DNA of 64,000 nt from Gerris lacustris (Eukaryota > Arthropoda > Insecta > Hemiptera > Gerridae): positions 43,477,937-43,541,936 of the forward strand of contig OX578286.1 of NCBI GenBank assembly GCA_951217055.1, written 5' to 3'. The number at the start of each line of letters is the position of its first letter. Within the stretch, counting starts at the first letter, position 1. This document shows positions 11,332-22,938 of the stretch, piece by piece. Made by a program: the position numbers and the translations under genes. Below the pieces are notes generated by a model, which was not told the origin of the DNA, made no database searches, and worked only from the letters and a program-made list of their open reading frames with translations.

Positions 11332-13317
11332 TAGGGTGGTTCGAAAAACATCAAACTTTTTTTTCCGAGTTGCTATAGGGCGAAAAAGTTGCTTCTGGTG
11401 TCAAATATAAACAAAAAAGTGTTTTTGATTTTTTAAAACAAAATTTTCCGATCGCGCATAGCCTTTAAAGTTTTGAAAAAATTAAAAATTTCACAATTTT
11501 TTGGATTTTTTAAAAAATATACTCCACATAATATTTTTAAGTGCTATACTCAAAAACCCTTTCTACAAATAGATGTTATTAAGAAAACAAAGAAATATTT
11601 GCAGTCTAACAACACTTTCTGATCGCGCATGCGTACTGCAAATATCAGTAAAAACTGTATTTTCGTCTTAATTTCGTTCGAGGCTTGTAATTGTGTGAAG
11701 TGATTTTTTCATAAAAAGTTTATTTATACACGTTTATGTTTCTATTTTATCTACTGTAAGATTATATAAAATGGTTAAAATGTGCAGCTCCTCGCCCGTT
11801 TTGACGTTTTAAAACGACCAAGAACTCACCACGAGGAGGTGGCTGCACTTCAAGTTCTACCCACGCCCTTTCCGACCAACTAACCATGAAGAGTGTGTTT
11901 TTACAATACTAACATTACAGATTTACACTATTTACATTTTACCCTCTTAATATTTCTCTCAATCACTATTATTTACACATTAATCCTTCATCTCTATGGA
12001 TGCAAATTTCTATTGTATCATATGGGAAAAGTCTGGCATCAACGATCTTGATTTTAGAGTGGTTCTAATAAAACCATCTCTCGATTGAGAATCGCAAACT
12101 TTCAGAAAAGTTTCTGATAAAAGCAGATTCTCTGTACGTAATACCGTGAAGTCTGAATAGTCTAAAAAAACAAGCTTTGGCCCATATAATATGTATTAAC
12201 TTGATCTTGTAAGAAACAAACATGGCATATAGGACTTCAAATCAAAATTCGCTATCACTTTCAATTCTTTAGACGTATCTTGATCACTGGCATATAGTCT
12301 TTGCACTAATTTGCTGTCGTGAGCCATCGAGAATAAGCAAGTGATAGCGAATTTTGTTTTTAAGTCCTATGTGCTATGTTGGTTTCTTACAAAATCAAGT
12401 TATCACAGAAGAAGCAAAGCTTGTTTTTTAGACTATTCAGACTTCACGGCATTTGCTAGATAGCCTGAAAAAAGTTGTGGATCCAGTAATTGAAAGGATC
12501 GCTTTCTCAACTCACTTAAAGGATCTGCTTTTATCAGAAACTTTTCTGAAAGTTTGCGATTCTCAATCGAGAGATTGTTTTATTAGAACCACTCTAAAAT
12601 CAAAATCGTTGATGCCAGACTTTTCCCATATGATACAATAGAAATTTGCATCCATAGAGATGAAGGATTAATGTGTAAATAATAGTGATTGAGAGAAAGA
12701 TTAAGAGGGTAAAATGTAAATAGTGTCAATCTGTAATGTTAGTATTGTAAAAACACAGACTTCATGGTTAGTTGGTCGGAAAGGGCGTGGGTAGAACTTG
12801 AAGTGCAACCCTCCTCGTGGTGAGTTCTTGGTCGTTTTAAAACGTCAAAACGGGCGAGGAGCTGCACATTTTAACCATTTTATATAATCTTACAGTAGAT
12901 AAAATAGAAACATAAACGTGTATAAATAAACTTTTTATGAAAAAATCACTTCACACAATTACAAGCCTCGAACGAAATTAAGACGAAAATACAGTTTTTA
13001 CTGATATTTGCAGTACGCATGCGTGATCAGAAAGTGTTGTTAGACTGCAAATATTTCTTTGTTTTCTTAATAACATCTATTTGTAGAAAGGGTTTTTGAG
13101 TATAGCACTTAAAAATATTATGTGGAGTATATTTTTTAAAAAATCCAAAAAATTGTGAAATTTTTAATTTTTTCAAAACTTTAAAGGCTATGCGCGATCG
13201 GAAAATTTTGTTTTAAAAAATCAAAAACACTTTTTTGTTTATATTTGACACCAGAAGCAATTTTTTCGCCCTATAGCAACTCGGAAAAAAAAGTTTGATG
13301 TTTTTCGAACCACCCTA
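11332..13317. mobile_element. 2-kb foldback (palindromic) DNA element with 8-bp TSD
   Basis: The element starts TAGGGTGGTTCGAAAAAC and ends with the complement GTTTTTCGAACCACCCTA. It is flanked by the exact duplication GTCACCAG (11324-11331 and 13318-13325). The whole element is a near-palindrome: the left arm (to about 12260) pairs with the right arm (from about 12339), leaving a spacer of roughly 78 bases. Each arm is about 0.93-0.98 kb with scattered substitutions and small indels. An 8-bp duplication fits hAT, P or Merlin elements; the family is unassigned. No transposase was recognised, and the 12453-12641 frame has no mirror counterpart of note. Confidence 0.85.
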
Positions 13318-14062
13318 GTCACCAGTGTTTCAAATTTCAGCACTTTTGCTTAAACGGTTCGGGCCCTATGAACCAAAGAGCGATGGACAGACGGACACAT
13401 CACCCTTGGCATAAGGGTTTTGAGAAGAATCTACAAAATCCTAAAAAGGTCAAATAGTCTGGCAATTAGTGTGGCACTTAGCTTCCTCGCATCCTATCTC
13501 GTACTTTATTGATGTTGTGCTTTCAACCCAATATTGTCTAATTTATTTAATTGTTTTCCTCTTTTTTTTTAAATCTGTCAAAATTGTTTTAAAAATAAAA
13601 TGATCAATTTAGCAATATTTAATGTGTGAAGTCAGTTGAAATTAATCTGGGGCTATCTGCTTATACATTCCCCACTTTGGATAAACCATCCAAATTTCTT
13701 AAACATCAGATAGGAACTTTTGAAGATATAGATGTAAATAACTGTATATTTGTGTGTATGTGTAAAAGAAACAACTGGGCACAAAGTTGAACCTAATATG
13801 GGACCAAAACTGGGCTAATTATGACCTACCATCAAATTTCATTTGATGTTTCATCAAAGTTCATTTCAGTTTTTAAAATATGTTGGTTTACTATAATTAA
13901 GCGACAGGCTGACCAACTGACAGACAGACAAGGGACCAAAAATGTTCCCTGATGTCTGAAACAGATTTCTGTCTTGGAATTTTTGAAATCGTAGACATAA
14001 AAAACGTCAATTCTTTAAAACGTTACCATAGCTTCTGTTACCTTCAGTAAAGTCAGAAGCGA
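13318..14062 (-). mobile_element. Helentron-like family F5 and related debris
   Basis: After the foldback element the interrupted host repeat resumes with ACAGACGGACACATCACCC. It is followed by a copy (about 13450-14062) ending in TTCTGTTACCTTCAGTAAAG, with GACAGACAGACAAGGGACCA and GATTTCTGTCTTGGAATTTT. The same end is better preserved at 59515-59664. The middle (13620-13920) is the inverse of 16640-17000. Confidence 0.5.
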
Positions 14063-15682
14063 AAAAATCAGTTTTGAGAATATCTCTGGATGAGAGATGA
14101 AATATCCTTTTTGTATTAAAAAAAATATTAATAATTACCCATGAAGATATCTTTTATAAATTATAAAAATGACCCACTTTTGGAATGTTTAGACGCCTTT
14201 GGGTCATTCTCAAGCTGTTAGATCATTCTCATGTCTTTTTTAACAATGCGGGCTTTTTAAGTATATAGTAGATTGTTTTTAAAAAACTTAATTTTAAAAG
14301 AAAATCTATTCTCTATTACTAACTTTTTGCTTGCCTTTTAGTTTTATAATTATCCTAAAAGATTTTTTCGGATGAATAATAAGCTCTTAAATTACCAAAA
14401 AGTGACCAATTGTTTTAACAATTTCATAAAAAAGGGGGTAAGAAATTATTCTTATTTTTTCAATGGTTTAATGCTATCACCTTACTCTAGGGGGAAAAAA
14501 TAATAATTATTATTATTATTAATTATCAACAATCTTCTAGCAACATACATGTAATATTTAGAAATAATAAAAAAAATGGATTGTCTTCTTCTTTATTAAG
14601 AGTCTGTATTACATATGAAAAAAATTATAAAATATTTTGTAAGATGAAAATAAATTGTTTTTAAATTTAAGTCATTGTTAAATAAATAAATAAGGTACTC
14701 TTTGTAGTTGAAATATAAATTAGATTTTTTTTTTCTCTCTCTTTTAAAATAAAAATAAAGTGTTGTTAGAATTGTTTGTAGAATACATATTATGTTTAAA
14801 CAGATATCACAGAAAAAATAAGAATGAGATTTGTAATGTATTTAAATTTTATTTTATATCAATAAATTAAAAAGTATTAGTAGTAATAAGTATTATATAT
14901 TGTGGTTTTGATTGATTAATGAAATAAAATTTATGTTTAAGGGGTAGATGGGGCTAAGCTTACTGAAAAAGTATTTTGGCTGATTTCATAACAACTTTCT
15001 TACTTATTTATTAGTTTACCCACTCAAGGTGGATTACGCTATTTGTTTGCCATTTTTAAGGAATTTCTTTGTCTAAATAATTATTAAGTTAAAGAGATCA
15101 TCCAAAGTTTAAATTACTTAGAGACAAAGGAACATCGCACTTCTATGTGTAAAGGTGATATCACTTAGTCTAATAAACTAAGGAGAGGGAATATTTATTC
15201 ATTAAATTAATTTGGGGTATCTAATCAAGTCAATTTGTATTATTAAAACTATAAAAGTGTTTAAAATATCGTAAAAGGGATCTCATTATTTTTTTCTTGA
15301 CCCAAGAACTCAAGAATGAAGTACTACTGCATATAGCTGTATTGATAGGGGACATAATTTTCCTTGACATAGATCATAGATAAGCATAATGAGATAGGTT
15401 TGAAGATATAAGTGAAAGGTGTAGATTATCATTATAACTTTTCCCATTTACCCCTATCTGTTTTATTTAGATTTTAATAAAATTAACTAGAAAATAAATA
15501 CATACTAATTACAAAAGTGATAATTATGTTTAGGTATTGTATTCAATTATTTTAATAGCATGTTTTTTTATATTAAAAATGTAATGAAGTAAATAAAAAT
15601 TAAAAAGAAATTGTTTGTGGTTGTTGCTAATTATTAATAAATTGTTAATGATACAATATTAAATTTTGGTTGTTGTTGTTTC
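14063..15682. other. AT-rich DNA, little recognisable
   Basis: No gene was recognised. GAGACAAAGGAACATCGCAC at 15121-15140 resembles the repeat motif of the 54.9-55.6 kb array. TTATTATTATTATTAATTAT microsatellite lies near 14505. Confidence 0.4.
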
Positions 15683-15691
15683 CTTCGTATC

Positions 15692-16645
15692 AGAGCCGAA
15701 TTTACGTTTTGGTCGCATGCGGGTTATCCATTTTTTGCCGCCCCCTTCTTGGACTATTGTACTTGTCACTTTATCTGCCATAAGTTGGGCAAACTGTTGA
15801 TATGTAGTTGAAGAAAGATATGATGTATAAGCCCACATTTTTTCATCTTCTACTTTGCTAAAAAGCTGTAAAGAAACGTTTCCAGAGGAGAGTGCTCTAG
15901 CCTTCATCGCCAACATACAAGATTTTTGTTCTGATGAGTTTTCATGTTTTTTTTAAATTTTCTACATGCTTGCAGTCATCAAAGCGTTCGTTTGGTTGCG
16001 CCCCCAAATAGTTGACAAGGAACAAAAAAGAGCTTTCCTGTACTTTCTGAGTACATCAAGTATGACCTTTTTATTTATTTTCCATTAACTTGTTGAGTTT
16101 TGAAAAAGGCTGGTGAAGTATTGTTCTCCAATAAGCCGTTTTGAGACCTCAAAATTATGATTATTGATATCCTGTTCAACGCCATGCTTACAAACATGGT
16201 CACATGTTACATCGTTGACTTTCCACAAAGCTGGGTCTTGAATAACTTCCACGTTAACTAAAGGACTATTAACAAAAGTGGTTACATCAAATTCGTTTGA
16301 GGACTGACTAACCTCTTTCAGCTGGTCTGGGTCTTGGGGCTTATTTCTACAACTTCTTCTACTTCTACCTGGCATTTGTCATATGGAGACTGAAATGAGT
16401 TTTCTGTTGCATTAGTTTCCTTGATGATAGTGTTGCTTGTATCGCCAGGTTCAATTTCATTAATGAGACTTGTTGATGATATACATTTACTTTCAGGAGT
16501 TTTTGAAGGAAGTACAATTATCAGGCTTTTTGAAAAAGGATACAATTTTTTGAGTCTTTTCACTAACTTCACGTTCTTTTTTCGCTTTCAATTCTGCCAG
16601 TTTTTTGTACTCAGCTCAACCCTTTTCTTACACTGCTCATTTTGT
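15692..16645 (-). pseudogene. hAT transposase N-terminal remnant (ZMYM/TTF-finger type)
   Basis: Read on the minus strand in several frames. A start near 16640 gives a basic coiled segment (KKLAELKAKKERE). Next comes an acidic linker with QDPALWKVND, as in ZMYM1-like hAT proteins. Then YSESTGKLFFVPCQLFGG matches the zinc-binding TTF-type finger. Then come the charged segment with SSGNVSLQLFSK and a W-rich helix (KMWAYTSYLS). Several frameshifts and stops separate the pieces, and the frame runs into the element end, so the catalytic RNase-H-like domain is missing. Functions as a transposase can be excluded for this copy. The family call rests on motif order read by eye. Confidence 0.6.
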
Positions 16646-17000
16646 CTCTGTGTCTGTCTGTCGGTTGTCGTTAATTTTTGTGAACCAACATATCTTAAAA
16701 ACTACTCGTCCAATTTAAATATAATAATGAAATGTGGGTGGTAGGTCATAATTAGCCCAATGGTGGTCCCACATAAGTTTCAAACTTCTGCGCCCATTTC
16801 TTTCTACTCTACATGCACACAAACTTACGTTTATTTACACTTATATCTTTAAAAATACTGATCAGATTTTAAGATATTTGGACGGTATGTTGAACATAGC
16901 CCACAGATGATATATATTAATTTCAACCGTCTGCACTCTAAATTTTGTTAAATTGATAATTTTATTCATGTAAAATCAAAACAATTTTGAAAGATTTAAA
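16640..17000 (+). mobile_element. Helentron-like fragment (F5-related)
   Basis: It contains TCTGTGTCTGTCTGTCGG, ACATATCTTAAAAACTACTC, AATGTGGGTGGTAGGTCATA and ATTAGCCCAATGGTGGTCCC. The inverse order of the same blocks is found at 13620-13930. Confidence 0.5.
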
Positions 17001-17368
17001 ATAAAAAAATGAAAAATTAAATTAATTAGACAATATTGGGTGAAAAAAATAAGGCCGTACCGGGCCCCCGGTATTAATATAACAATAAGGTAAACAGAGG
17101 AGAAGAGACTGTAGGAATTTTAACCCAGACACCCAAACGGGGGCGGCGCTAAAATTTGAAACTTTTTGGTTTTCGAATTTTTTGCGGTGCCCCCGATTGG
17201 GCGTCGGGGTCGAAATACCTACAGTGTCTTCTCCTCGATTTACCTTATAACTGCCAGGTACACCCTTATTCTTTTCCGACCTGGGCGGCCACCAGGGCCT
17301 CCCGCAGCGCCTTTCTCCAACTTGGGCCCCAACACCTACATTATCACCGCACTCTTTTTTTTTATTTA

Positions 17369-17414
17369 ATTGAAGCGAGCGTAGCGAGCTTCCTACATTC
17401 AACGAAATATGCTC

Positions 17415-17460
<46 letters not shown>

Positions 17461-18139
17461 AGTAACGTTCACGCGTGTGACGATAACTTGAGTAAAAGTT
17501 GACCGATTTAGTTGAAATTTGGTATACATGATCCTCTTACTAATACTCAGGCTAAGTTCGTTGGACAGCGTGATCCGTCCAAGAGTTCGCGCGCAACGCT
17601 CGCGTAAACGAGAGGTTCAAAAATTAAATTGGAATTTCAGGACGGGAAAAGATTCTATCATCATCTATTCGATGAGACGAACATTTTTTTCAAATAACAT
17701 TTTTTAGTAAAACCAACAGCGACACCGCTATGAATTAATAAAGATCGCTAAAACTATTAAAGCGGGCCTAAACGTTTAAAATAGAGAAAACAACCTTTTT
17801 ACCGATTTCTTACGTTCTAACGTGACGATTTTAATAAAACTTCATAGACACCATCTGATGCACAATTGAAACAGGCATGCAAAATTTCAATTTGATACAC
17901 GCAGTAGTTTGTTTGTAGCAAAGAGATACAAATTATAAATATTGAAATAGAGATGTGTGGTTAGAGGAACAGTAAGAATGCGGGGTGGTTCCCTTACTAC
18001 TAGCCGCTGCACTACTACCAGACCCATTATCTATCAAATCATCATGATTCACAATAATCTTTTTTTTCAATATTCAATACATACGCAATATTTATTACTA
18101 TACGCTCGCTTCAATGATAGAGCCACGCGATGCCTAGTA
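17369..18139 (+). mobile_element. Helentron-like element, family F1, copy 1
   Basis: It starts ATTGAAGCGAGCGTAGCGAG. It contains a (TCTG)n tract at about 17418-17460 and the block GTTCACGCGTGTGACGATAA. It ends with the inverted GAAGCGAGCG motif (TACGCTCGCTTCAA), then GATAGAGCCACGCGATGCC and TAGTA. Copies at 18417 and 52660 have the same two ends. No target duplication was found, as expected for Helitron/Helentron-type insertion. It is nested in the 15691-18367 hAT. Confidence 0.75.
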
Positions 18140-18416
18140 TCTCTATATATTAATCATTTAAGAACCTCGGTTAAGAACCTCTGTTCTACACTAAAGCCTC
18201 GGCCCTCGCGCTTCGTGTGTATGAGTCTGACAGCAAGTGAGGTTGCCGCCCCTTAACCTTAAATTTTTAAGGTTGCCGCTTCGAAAATCACAGCTCAAAA
18301 GTGCCGCCCTTCAAAACTTGCCGCCTTGGGCTATAGCCCTTCAAGCCCCCCTGTAAATACGGCCCTGCTTCGTATACCATTTGCAGAAAATTGCTCTTAA
18401 TACCAAATATATAATA

Positions 18417-18464
18417 ATTGAAGCGAGCGTAGCGAGCTTCCTACATTCAACGAAATATGTTCCG

Positions 18465-18500
<36 letters not shown>

Positions 18501-19203
18501 AGTAACGTTCACGCGTGTGACGATAACTTGAGTAAAAGTTGACCGATTTAATTGAAATTTGGTATACATGTTCCTCTTACTAATACTCAGGCTAAGTTCG
18601 TTGGACAGCGTGATCCGTCCAAGAGTTCGCGCGCAACGCTCGCGTAAACGAGAGGTACAAAAATTAAATTGGAATTTCAGGACAGGAAAAGATTCTATCA
18701 TCATCTATTCGATGAGACGAACATTTTTTTCAAATAACATTTTTTACTAAAACCAACAGCGACACCGCTATGACTTAATAAAGATCGCTAAAACTATTAA
18801 AGCGGACCTAAACGTTTATAATAGAGAAAACAACCTTTTTACCGATATCTTACGTTCTAACGAAACGATTTTAATAAAACTTCATATACACTATCTAATG
18901 CACAATTGAAACAGGTATGCGAAATTTCAACTTGATACAAGCAAAATTCTTTGCGTAGTGACGAGATACATTTATAATAATTGTTTAAAAGCTACCGCGG
19001 GTGGTGAAGATTGTTATAGTCGTATAGTGTATAGGTTTGTTTAGGAAGTAAAGCTTTGTACCGAGTACCCCCACTCTTCCCTACAACACTACCCTCTTCC
19101 ACTTATCTTCAACTATGACATTCATCATGATTAATAAATTTCAATATTCAGTATTTCATTGCAATACGCTCGCTTCAATGATAGAGCCACGCGATGCCTA
19201 GTA
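18417..19203 (+). mobile_element. Helentron-like element, family F1, copy 2
   Basis: The boundaries and blocks are as in the 17369 copy, with the TCTG tract at about 18466-18500. It lies 49 bp beyond the end of the hAT that carries copy 1, in the same orientation. The region between the 3' third and the terminal block differs from copy 1 (for example CCCCCACTCTTCCCTACAAC near 19068). Confidence 0.75.
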
Positions 19204-19214
19204 TAGGACTATTT

Positions 19215-19621
19215 TAAATCAAATTATATTTATCATTAACTATGGGAGACATACAGAAGAAAAATAGACCCCAGCACCTGGACTTGAACCACGGGCCTCC
19301 TATATATCTGTTACTATATATATCTGTTATTGATTGTACTAGGTACAGGTACTAATTGAGTACTTAATAATTATAAGCGTTAATTCTCGGTCTAGTTCTA
19401 TTGCCATGAATATTTGGCTTGCTAGACTTGTAGAAAAGATTGAAAGCTTGGATTCGGTAATTTGTATCGGTAACGACAGAGAAAAATCATTCTCCAGTAT
19501 AGCTCAGTTGGTAAGAGCGCCTGTAACGGATATATAGGAGGCCCGTGGTTCAAGTCCCGGTGCTAGGGTCTATTTTTCTTTGTATGTCTCCCGTAGTTAA
19601 TGACAATTATAATTTGATTTA
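19215..19621. repeat. Inverted pair of tRNA-derived SINEs
   Basis: An arm at about 19215-19312 is the reverse complement of about 19523-19621. They share GGAGGCCCGTGGTTCAAGTC, CCGTAGTTAAT and AATTTGATTTAAA ends. The right-hand copy is the more complete and carries both Pol III promoter boxes. This is the same arrangement as at 2347-2520, but with a 210-bp loop. Confidence 0.7.
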
Positions 19622-19797
19622 AAGTAAAATTTAATCTTTCCATAGTATGAATAAATTGAATGCTACCTAAAACTTAAAAATTCGAATTTCTAATTGATTG
19701 TACTAGGTACAGGTACTAATTGAGTACTTTATAATTATAAGCGTTAATTCTCGGTCTAGTTCTATCGCCATGAAAATTTGGCTTACTAGGTTTCTAA
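19327..19797. repeat. ~105-bp direct repeats flanking the SINE
   Basis: TTGATTGTACTAGGTACAGG and the following GTACTAATTGAGTACTT, CGTTAATTCTCGGTCTAGTT and ATTTGGCTT occur at about 19327-19432 and again at about 19692-19797. They could be a local duplication or short terminal repeats of a small retroelement. A similar TACCTAGGTACTTGTA block occurs near 34020. Confidence 0.5.
19494..19621 (+). mobile_element. tRNA-derived SINE (most complete copy)
   Basis: TATAGCTCAGTTGGTAAGAG is a good tRNA D-arm/A-box and GTGGTTCAAGTCC a good B-box, at the normal spacing for a Pol III internal promoter. The acceptor-stem pairing is poor, so this is not scored as a functional tRNA gene. The tRNA-like head is followed by CTATTTTTCTTTGTATGTC, CCCGTAGTTAATGA and an AT-rich tail. 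Confidence 0.7.
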
Positions 19798-19834
19798 GTG
19801 GGTGTACCCCTCGATCGCTAACGGAGTTGGAATT

Positions 19835-20115
19835 TCGTCATGACTTCCTGGAACCTCTGCAACAATGAATATTATTCCCAGATCTCTAGTACAGCAATGG
19901 GTTCCAGATTAGGACCTATACTAGCCGATTTTATCCTTAACCAAACCAAACTGCTCGAAGATTCCCTCCCCAAATTGCCTTTCAAACTTCTTTAAATGTA
20001 GATGATATGATTACCGCTATTCCCACTATAATCTTCTTCAAACGGTTCTTGATATTTTTAATTCCTTCCATTGGCGTCTTCAATTCATTTTTACACATAC
20101 CAACAATAACAAAAA
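19835..20115 (+). pseudogene. Penelope-like element reverse transcriptase fragment
   Basis: Read in shifted frames, it gives YYSQISSTAMGSRLGPILAD, then a short gap, then the catalytic VDDM (about 20000-20011), and later TVLDIFNSFHWRLQF. The sequence AMGS.L.PI.AD followed by (Y)VDD and FNSFH.RLQF is the signature of Penelope-like RT palm motifs. There are frameshifts and the ORF is far too short. No GIY-YIG endonuclease was seen. It is a dead fragment next to an F4 element. Confidence 0.6.
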
Positions 20116-20166
20116 ATCCTTGGTACAAACAAGAAATAAACACCAGAGTGTGTAATACTTCGTTTT

Positions 20167-20808
20167 TTAGGGTTTCGTTGGTAAAACCAAAAAAAAGAAA
20201 CCCTTATAGTTTCGTTCCTGTGTCCGTCTGTCACTCTGTACGGTTCCAATAACTTTTAAACCAAAAGAGATAAAAACGTGAAACTTTCCAGTATAAAAGA
20301 TCGTTTTGACGCGCACACAGGAAAAATATAGAGAACTCAAAATTATCAGCTTTTCAAATTCAAAATGGCGGATAAATCACGCCGCGCGAAAAAAATATTC
20401 TTTTAAAATTTTGAGTGGGGTATCAAATGAAAGGTATTGAAGAGTAGATTACAAATATATATACCACTTAGGGATAGTGTTTAATTTTCGGCGCCATTTT
20501 GTCAAAAAACATCGAAATTTTGCGTGTCCCCCCCCTAAAATCGTATTTCCGCTGTTACTAAAAATATAGAAAAATATGCAAAATGTGTGGTCTGCTGGGC
20601 CATAGAAAAAATAAGATTAGCAGTTTGATCTGATGTACAGGAAATCCAAGATGGCGGATAATTCACGGAAAGGTATTGAAGAGTAGATTACAAAAATGTA
20701 TAATACTTGATGGTTAACATTTAATTGTGCCAAAAAAACTTTTCTCCCCCCTTCTAATTTTGTGTTAACAATACCAACGAAACCCTTTTTACGTGAGACT
20801 TCACGCCT
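20167..20808 (+). mobile_element. Helentron-like element, family F4
   Basis: The 5' subterminal repeat GGGTTTCGTTGGTA (20170) is matched by the inverted TACCAACGAAACCC near 20772-20785. It contains CTGTGTCCGTCTGTC, CACGCCGCG and CAAAATGGCGGATAA. It ends in the hairpin CGTGAGACTTCACG (20792-20805). Two partial inverted copies are at 31517-31798 and 33299-33489. Confidence 0.7.
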
Positions 20809-21102
20809 TACCAATTTATTTATTTTTAATTATACGTATTACGTATTTATCTTCTGTTTCCGTTCCACGAAAAAGAACTGTTTGGCACACCTATAAATTG
20901 TTTGCCCCGATGTAACATGGAAACCGGAATCGACGGCATCAAAACTAACGAGTTACTCCTAAAATACCCACCCCATTGTAATTCGACATCTGCCACAGCC
21001 TACAACCTTGGAGTTTTTCCTTATCTCAAGCAAACACAGCATTAGAACTCTCAACTTATCTGGACTTCCTCATATTCTAAGAACCAAAAGAACTTGAATG
21101 GT

Positions 21103-21118
21103 GGTCCTGAAAAGGACC
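21103..21118 (-). terminator. Histone 3' stem-loop (H2A unit)
   Basis: The minus strand reads GGTCCTTTTCAGGACC followed by ACC, the SLBP-bound 3' processing signal of replication-dependent histone mRNAs. It lies 30 bp past the H2A stop codon. Stem and loop are intact. Confidence 0.95.
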
Positions 21119-21148
21119 GTTTGATCGTGATTCCTGGTAGCAGGGTTT

Positions 21149-21528
<380 letters not shown>

Positions 21529-21776
21529 TTTGTTGATTGGTTTTAGAGTTGAAGTCTAAAGTTCCTGATATGATTTACGATGTATGTCGAATGGTGAGAG
21601 ATGGCAGGTAAAAATATATATATACTGTTTAGCTTTCGCAAACCTAACCAATCATATTGCCAACTTTTCGTTTACTCAATTTCTATTGGTGCTGGGTTTT
21701 ATACGTCTTTTGTCTATTACTCAGCTTATAAGCACAGTCAACAACAGTGTCAATATCACTCATCATCAACGTCATC
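21529..21776. promoter_or_regulatory. Divergent H2A/H2B promoter
   Basis: The 248-bp interval contains CCAAT motifs in both orientations (ATTGG at about 21535 and 21685, CCAAT at 21648-21652). A TATATATA stretch near 21615-21623 suits H2A, and TTATA/TATAAG motifs near 21700 and 21726 suit H2B. A shared short promoter between H2A and H2B is the usual metazoan layout. Confidence 0.7.
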
Positions 21777-22114
<338 letters not shown>

Positions 22115-22545
22115 ACAGTGCCGGAGGGTTTATCAAAACGGTCCTTTTCAGGACCACCAAATTTATGTCATTCACTCTTAATTCTGATTAAATATTTTAC
22201 ACCTAAAACGCGACGTCCCTGGCCTCAAAGCGTACGTAATTTAACTTCAATAGGTGACTCTTAATGGTATAGCGCAATATTCAATTGTTTTTCCAGACTA
22301 GTGGGGGTGTAATGTTCATGTTATGAACTCCCGTTATGGGTAAGCAGTAAGTTTCTTTTTCTTATAAACATGTGTCTGAAAATCGCGCATTTACGAGATC
22401 TAGGTATCTAACCACCTACAATTTAATGCATTGCGAAATCAAACCTTGAAACGAAATTAAACGTTATTCGTATCGCTTGATAACAATTACTCGTAAATTA
22501 GGTGAAGGCTTCAGGGCAGGAGAGGAATTGAGATCGAAATAGTAC
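22115..22545 (+). repeat. H2B 3' flank shared in inverted orientation with 63132-63554
   Basis: The sequence from the H2B stop through GCAGGAG (about 22539) matches the minus strand of 63132-63554, with scattered substitutions and one-base indels. Shared landmarks include CATTCACTCTTAATTCTGAT, CAAAGCGTACGTAATTT and AAAATCGCGC. The two H2B units are therefore copies of one ancestral histone repeat. Confidence 0.85.
22140..22155 (+). terminator. Histone 3' stem-loop (H2B unit)
   Basis: GGTCCTTTTCAGGACC preceded by AAAAC and followed by ACC, 25 bp after the stop codon. Intact. Confidence 0.95.
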
Positions 22546-22938
22546 ATTACGCGTCGAGTGCGGAAAGTAGGATTTTGCATGCGAGTGTGGAGTTTGCACC
22601 CGAGCGACAGCGAGGGTAGTAAAACCACAGGAGCAATGCAAAATGCCGTATTCGCAATTCGCACGAGTTGCCTACCGTACTTTATCTGGTAAATTTAATT
22701 TTATTCTTGAATATAAAATTTACAAATCATTTTAGAGGTCACAGTTTTGTAACTTTTTCCTCTAACTTAATTTCTGCATTTGTCATTACAATACATAATA
22801 TACAGCACACTGTTTAATAGGAAAAAATAATAAAAAACCTATTTATAAATTTTTGGGGTGGTGGTAGGGTATGAATTCTGTGTTTAGCGTGGATCTATTT
22901 GAGATCTTATCATGAAAGAAGTTATTTTAATAGAAAAT
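22546..22938. other. Transition from histone spacer to LINE 3' end
   Basis: No gene was recognised. The right-hand part (about 22700-22938) is AT-rich and follows the C-terminus of the LINE ORF2 read on the minus strand, so it is probably its 3' UTR. The exact LINE end was not resolved. Confidence 0.4.

Larger units (their letters stand above)
15691..18367 (-). mobile_element. hAT transposon with decayed transposase and nested elements
   Basis: The ends CAGAGCCGAATTTAC (15691) and GTAAATACGGCCCTG (ending 18367) are inverted repeats. The flanking 8-bp duplication CTTCGTAT is exact (15683-15690 and 18368-18375). A transposase remnant is read on the minus strand from the interior toward 15691. 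A Helentron-like F1 copy (17369-18139) and an F5-like fragment (16640-17000) are inserted. GC-rich blocks with GGGCCC and GCCGCC motifs sit near the right end. This is the only hAT in the window with recognisable coding sequence. Confidence 0.88.

Noticed and set aside
12453..12641. 62-codon frame in the right arm of the palindrome
   Set aside because: Too short, no transposase motif, and its mirror region in the left arm is not open in the same way.
17022..17491. Overlapping frames on both strands inside the hAT near its GC-rich end
   Set aside because: They run into the F1 microsatellite and reflect GC-rich repeat composition, not a gene.
19496..19567. Functional tRNA gene
   Set aside because: A and B boxes are good, but acceptor-stem pairing is poor and the sequence is part of a repeated SINE with a tail.
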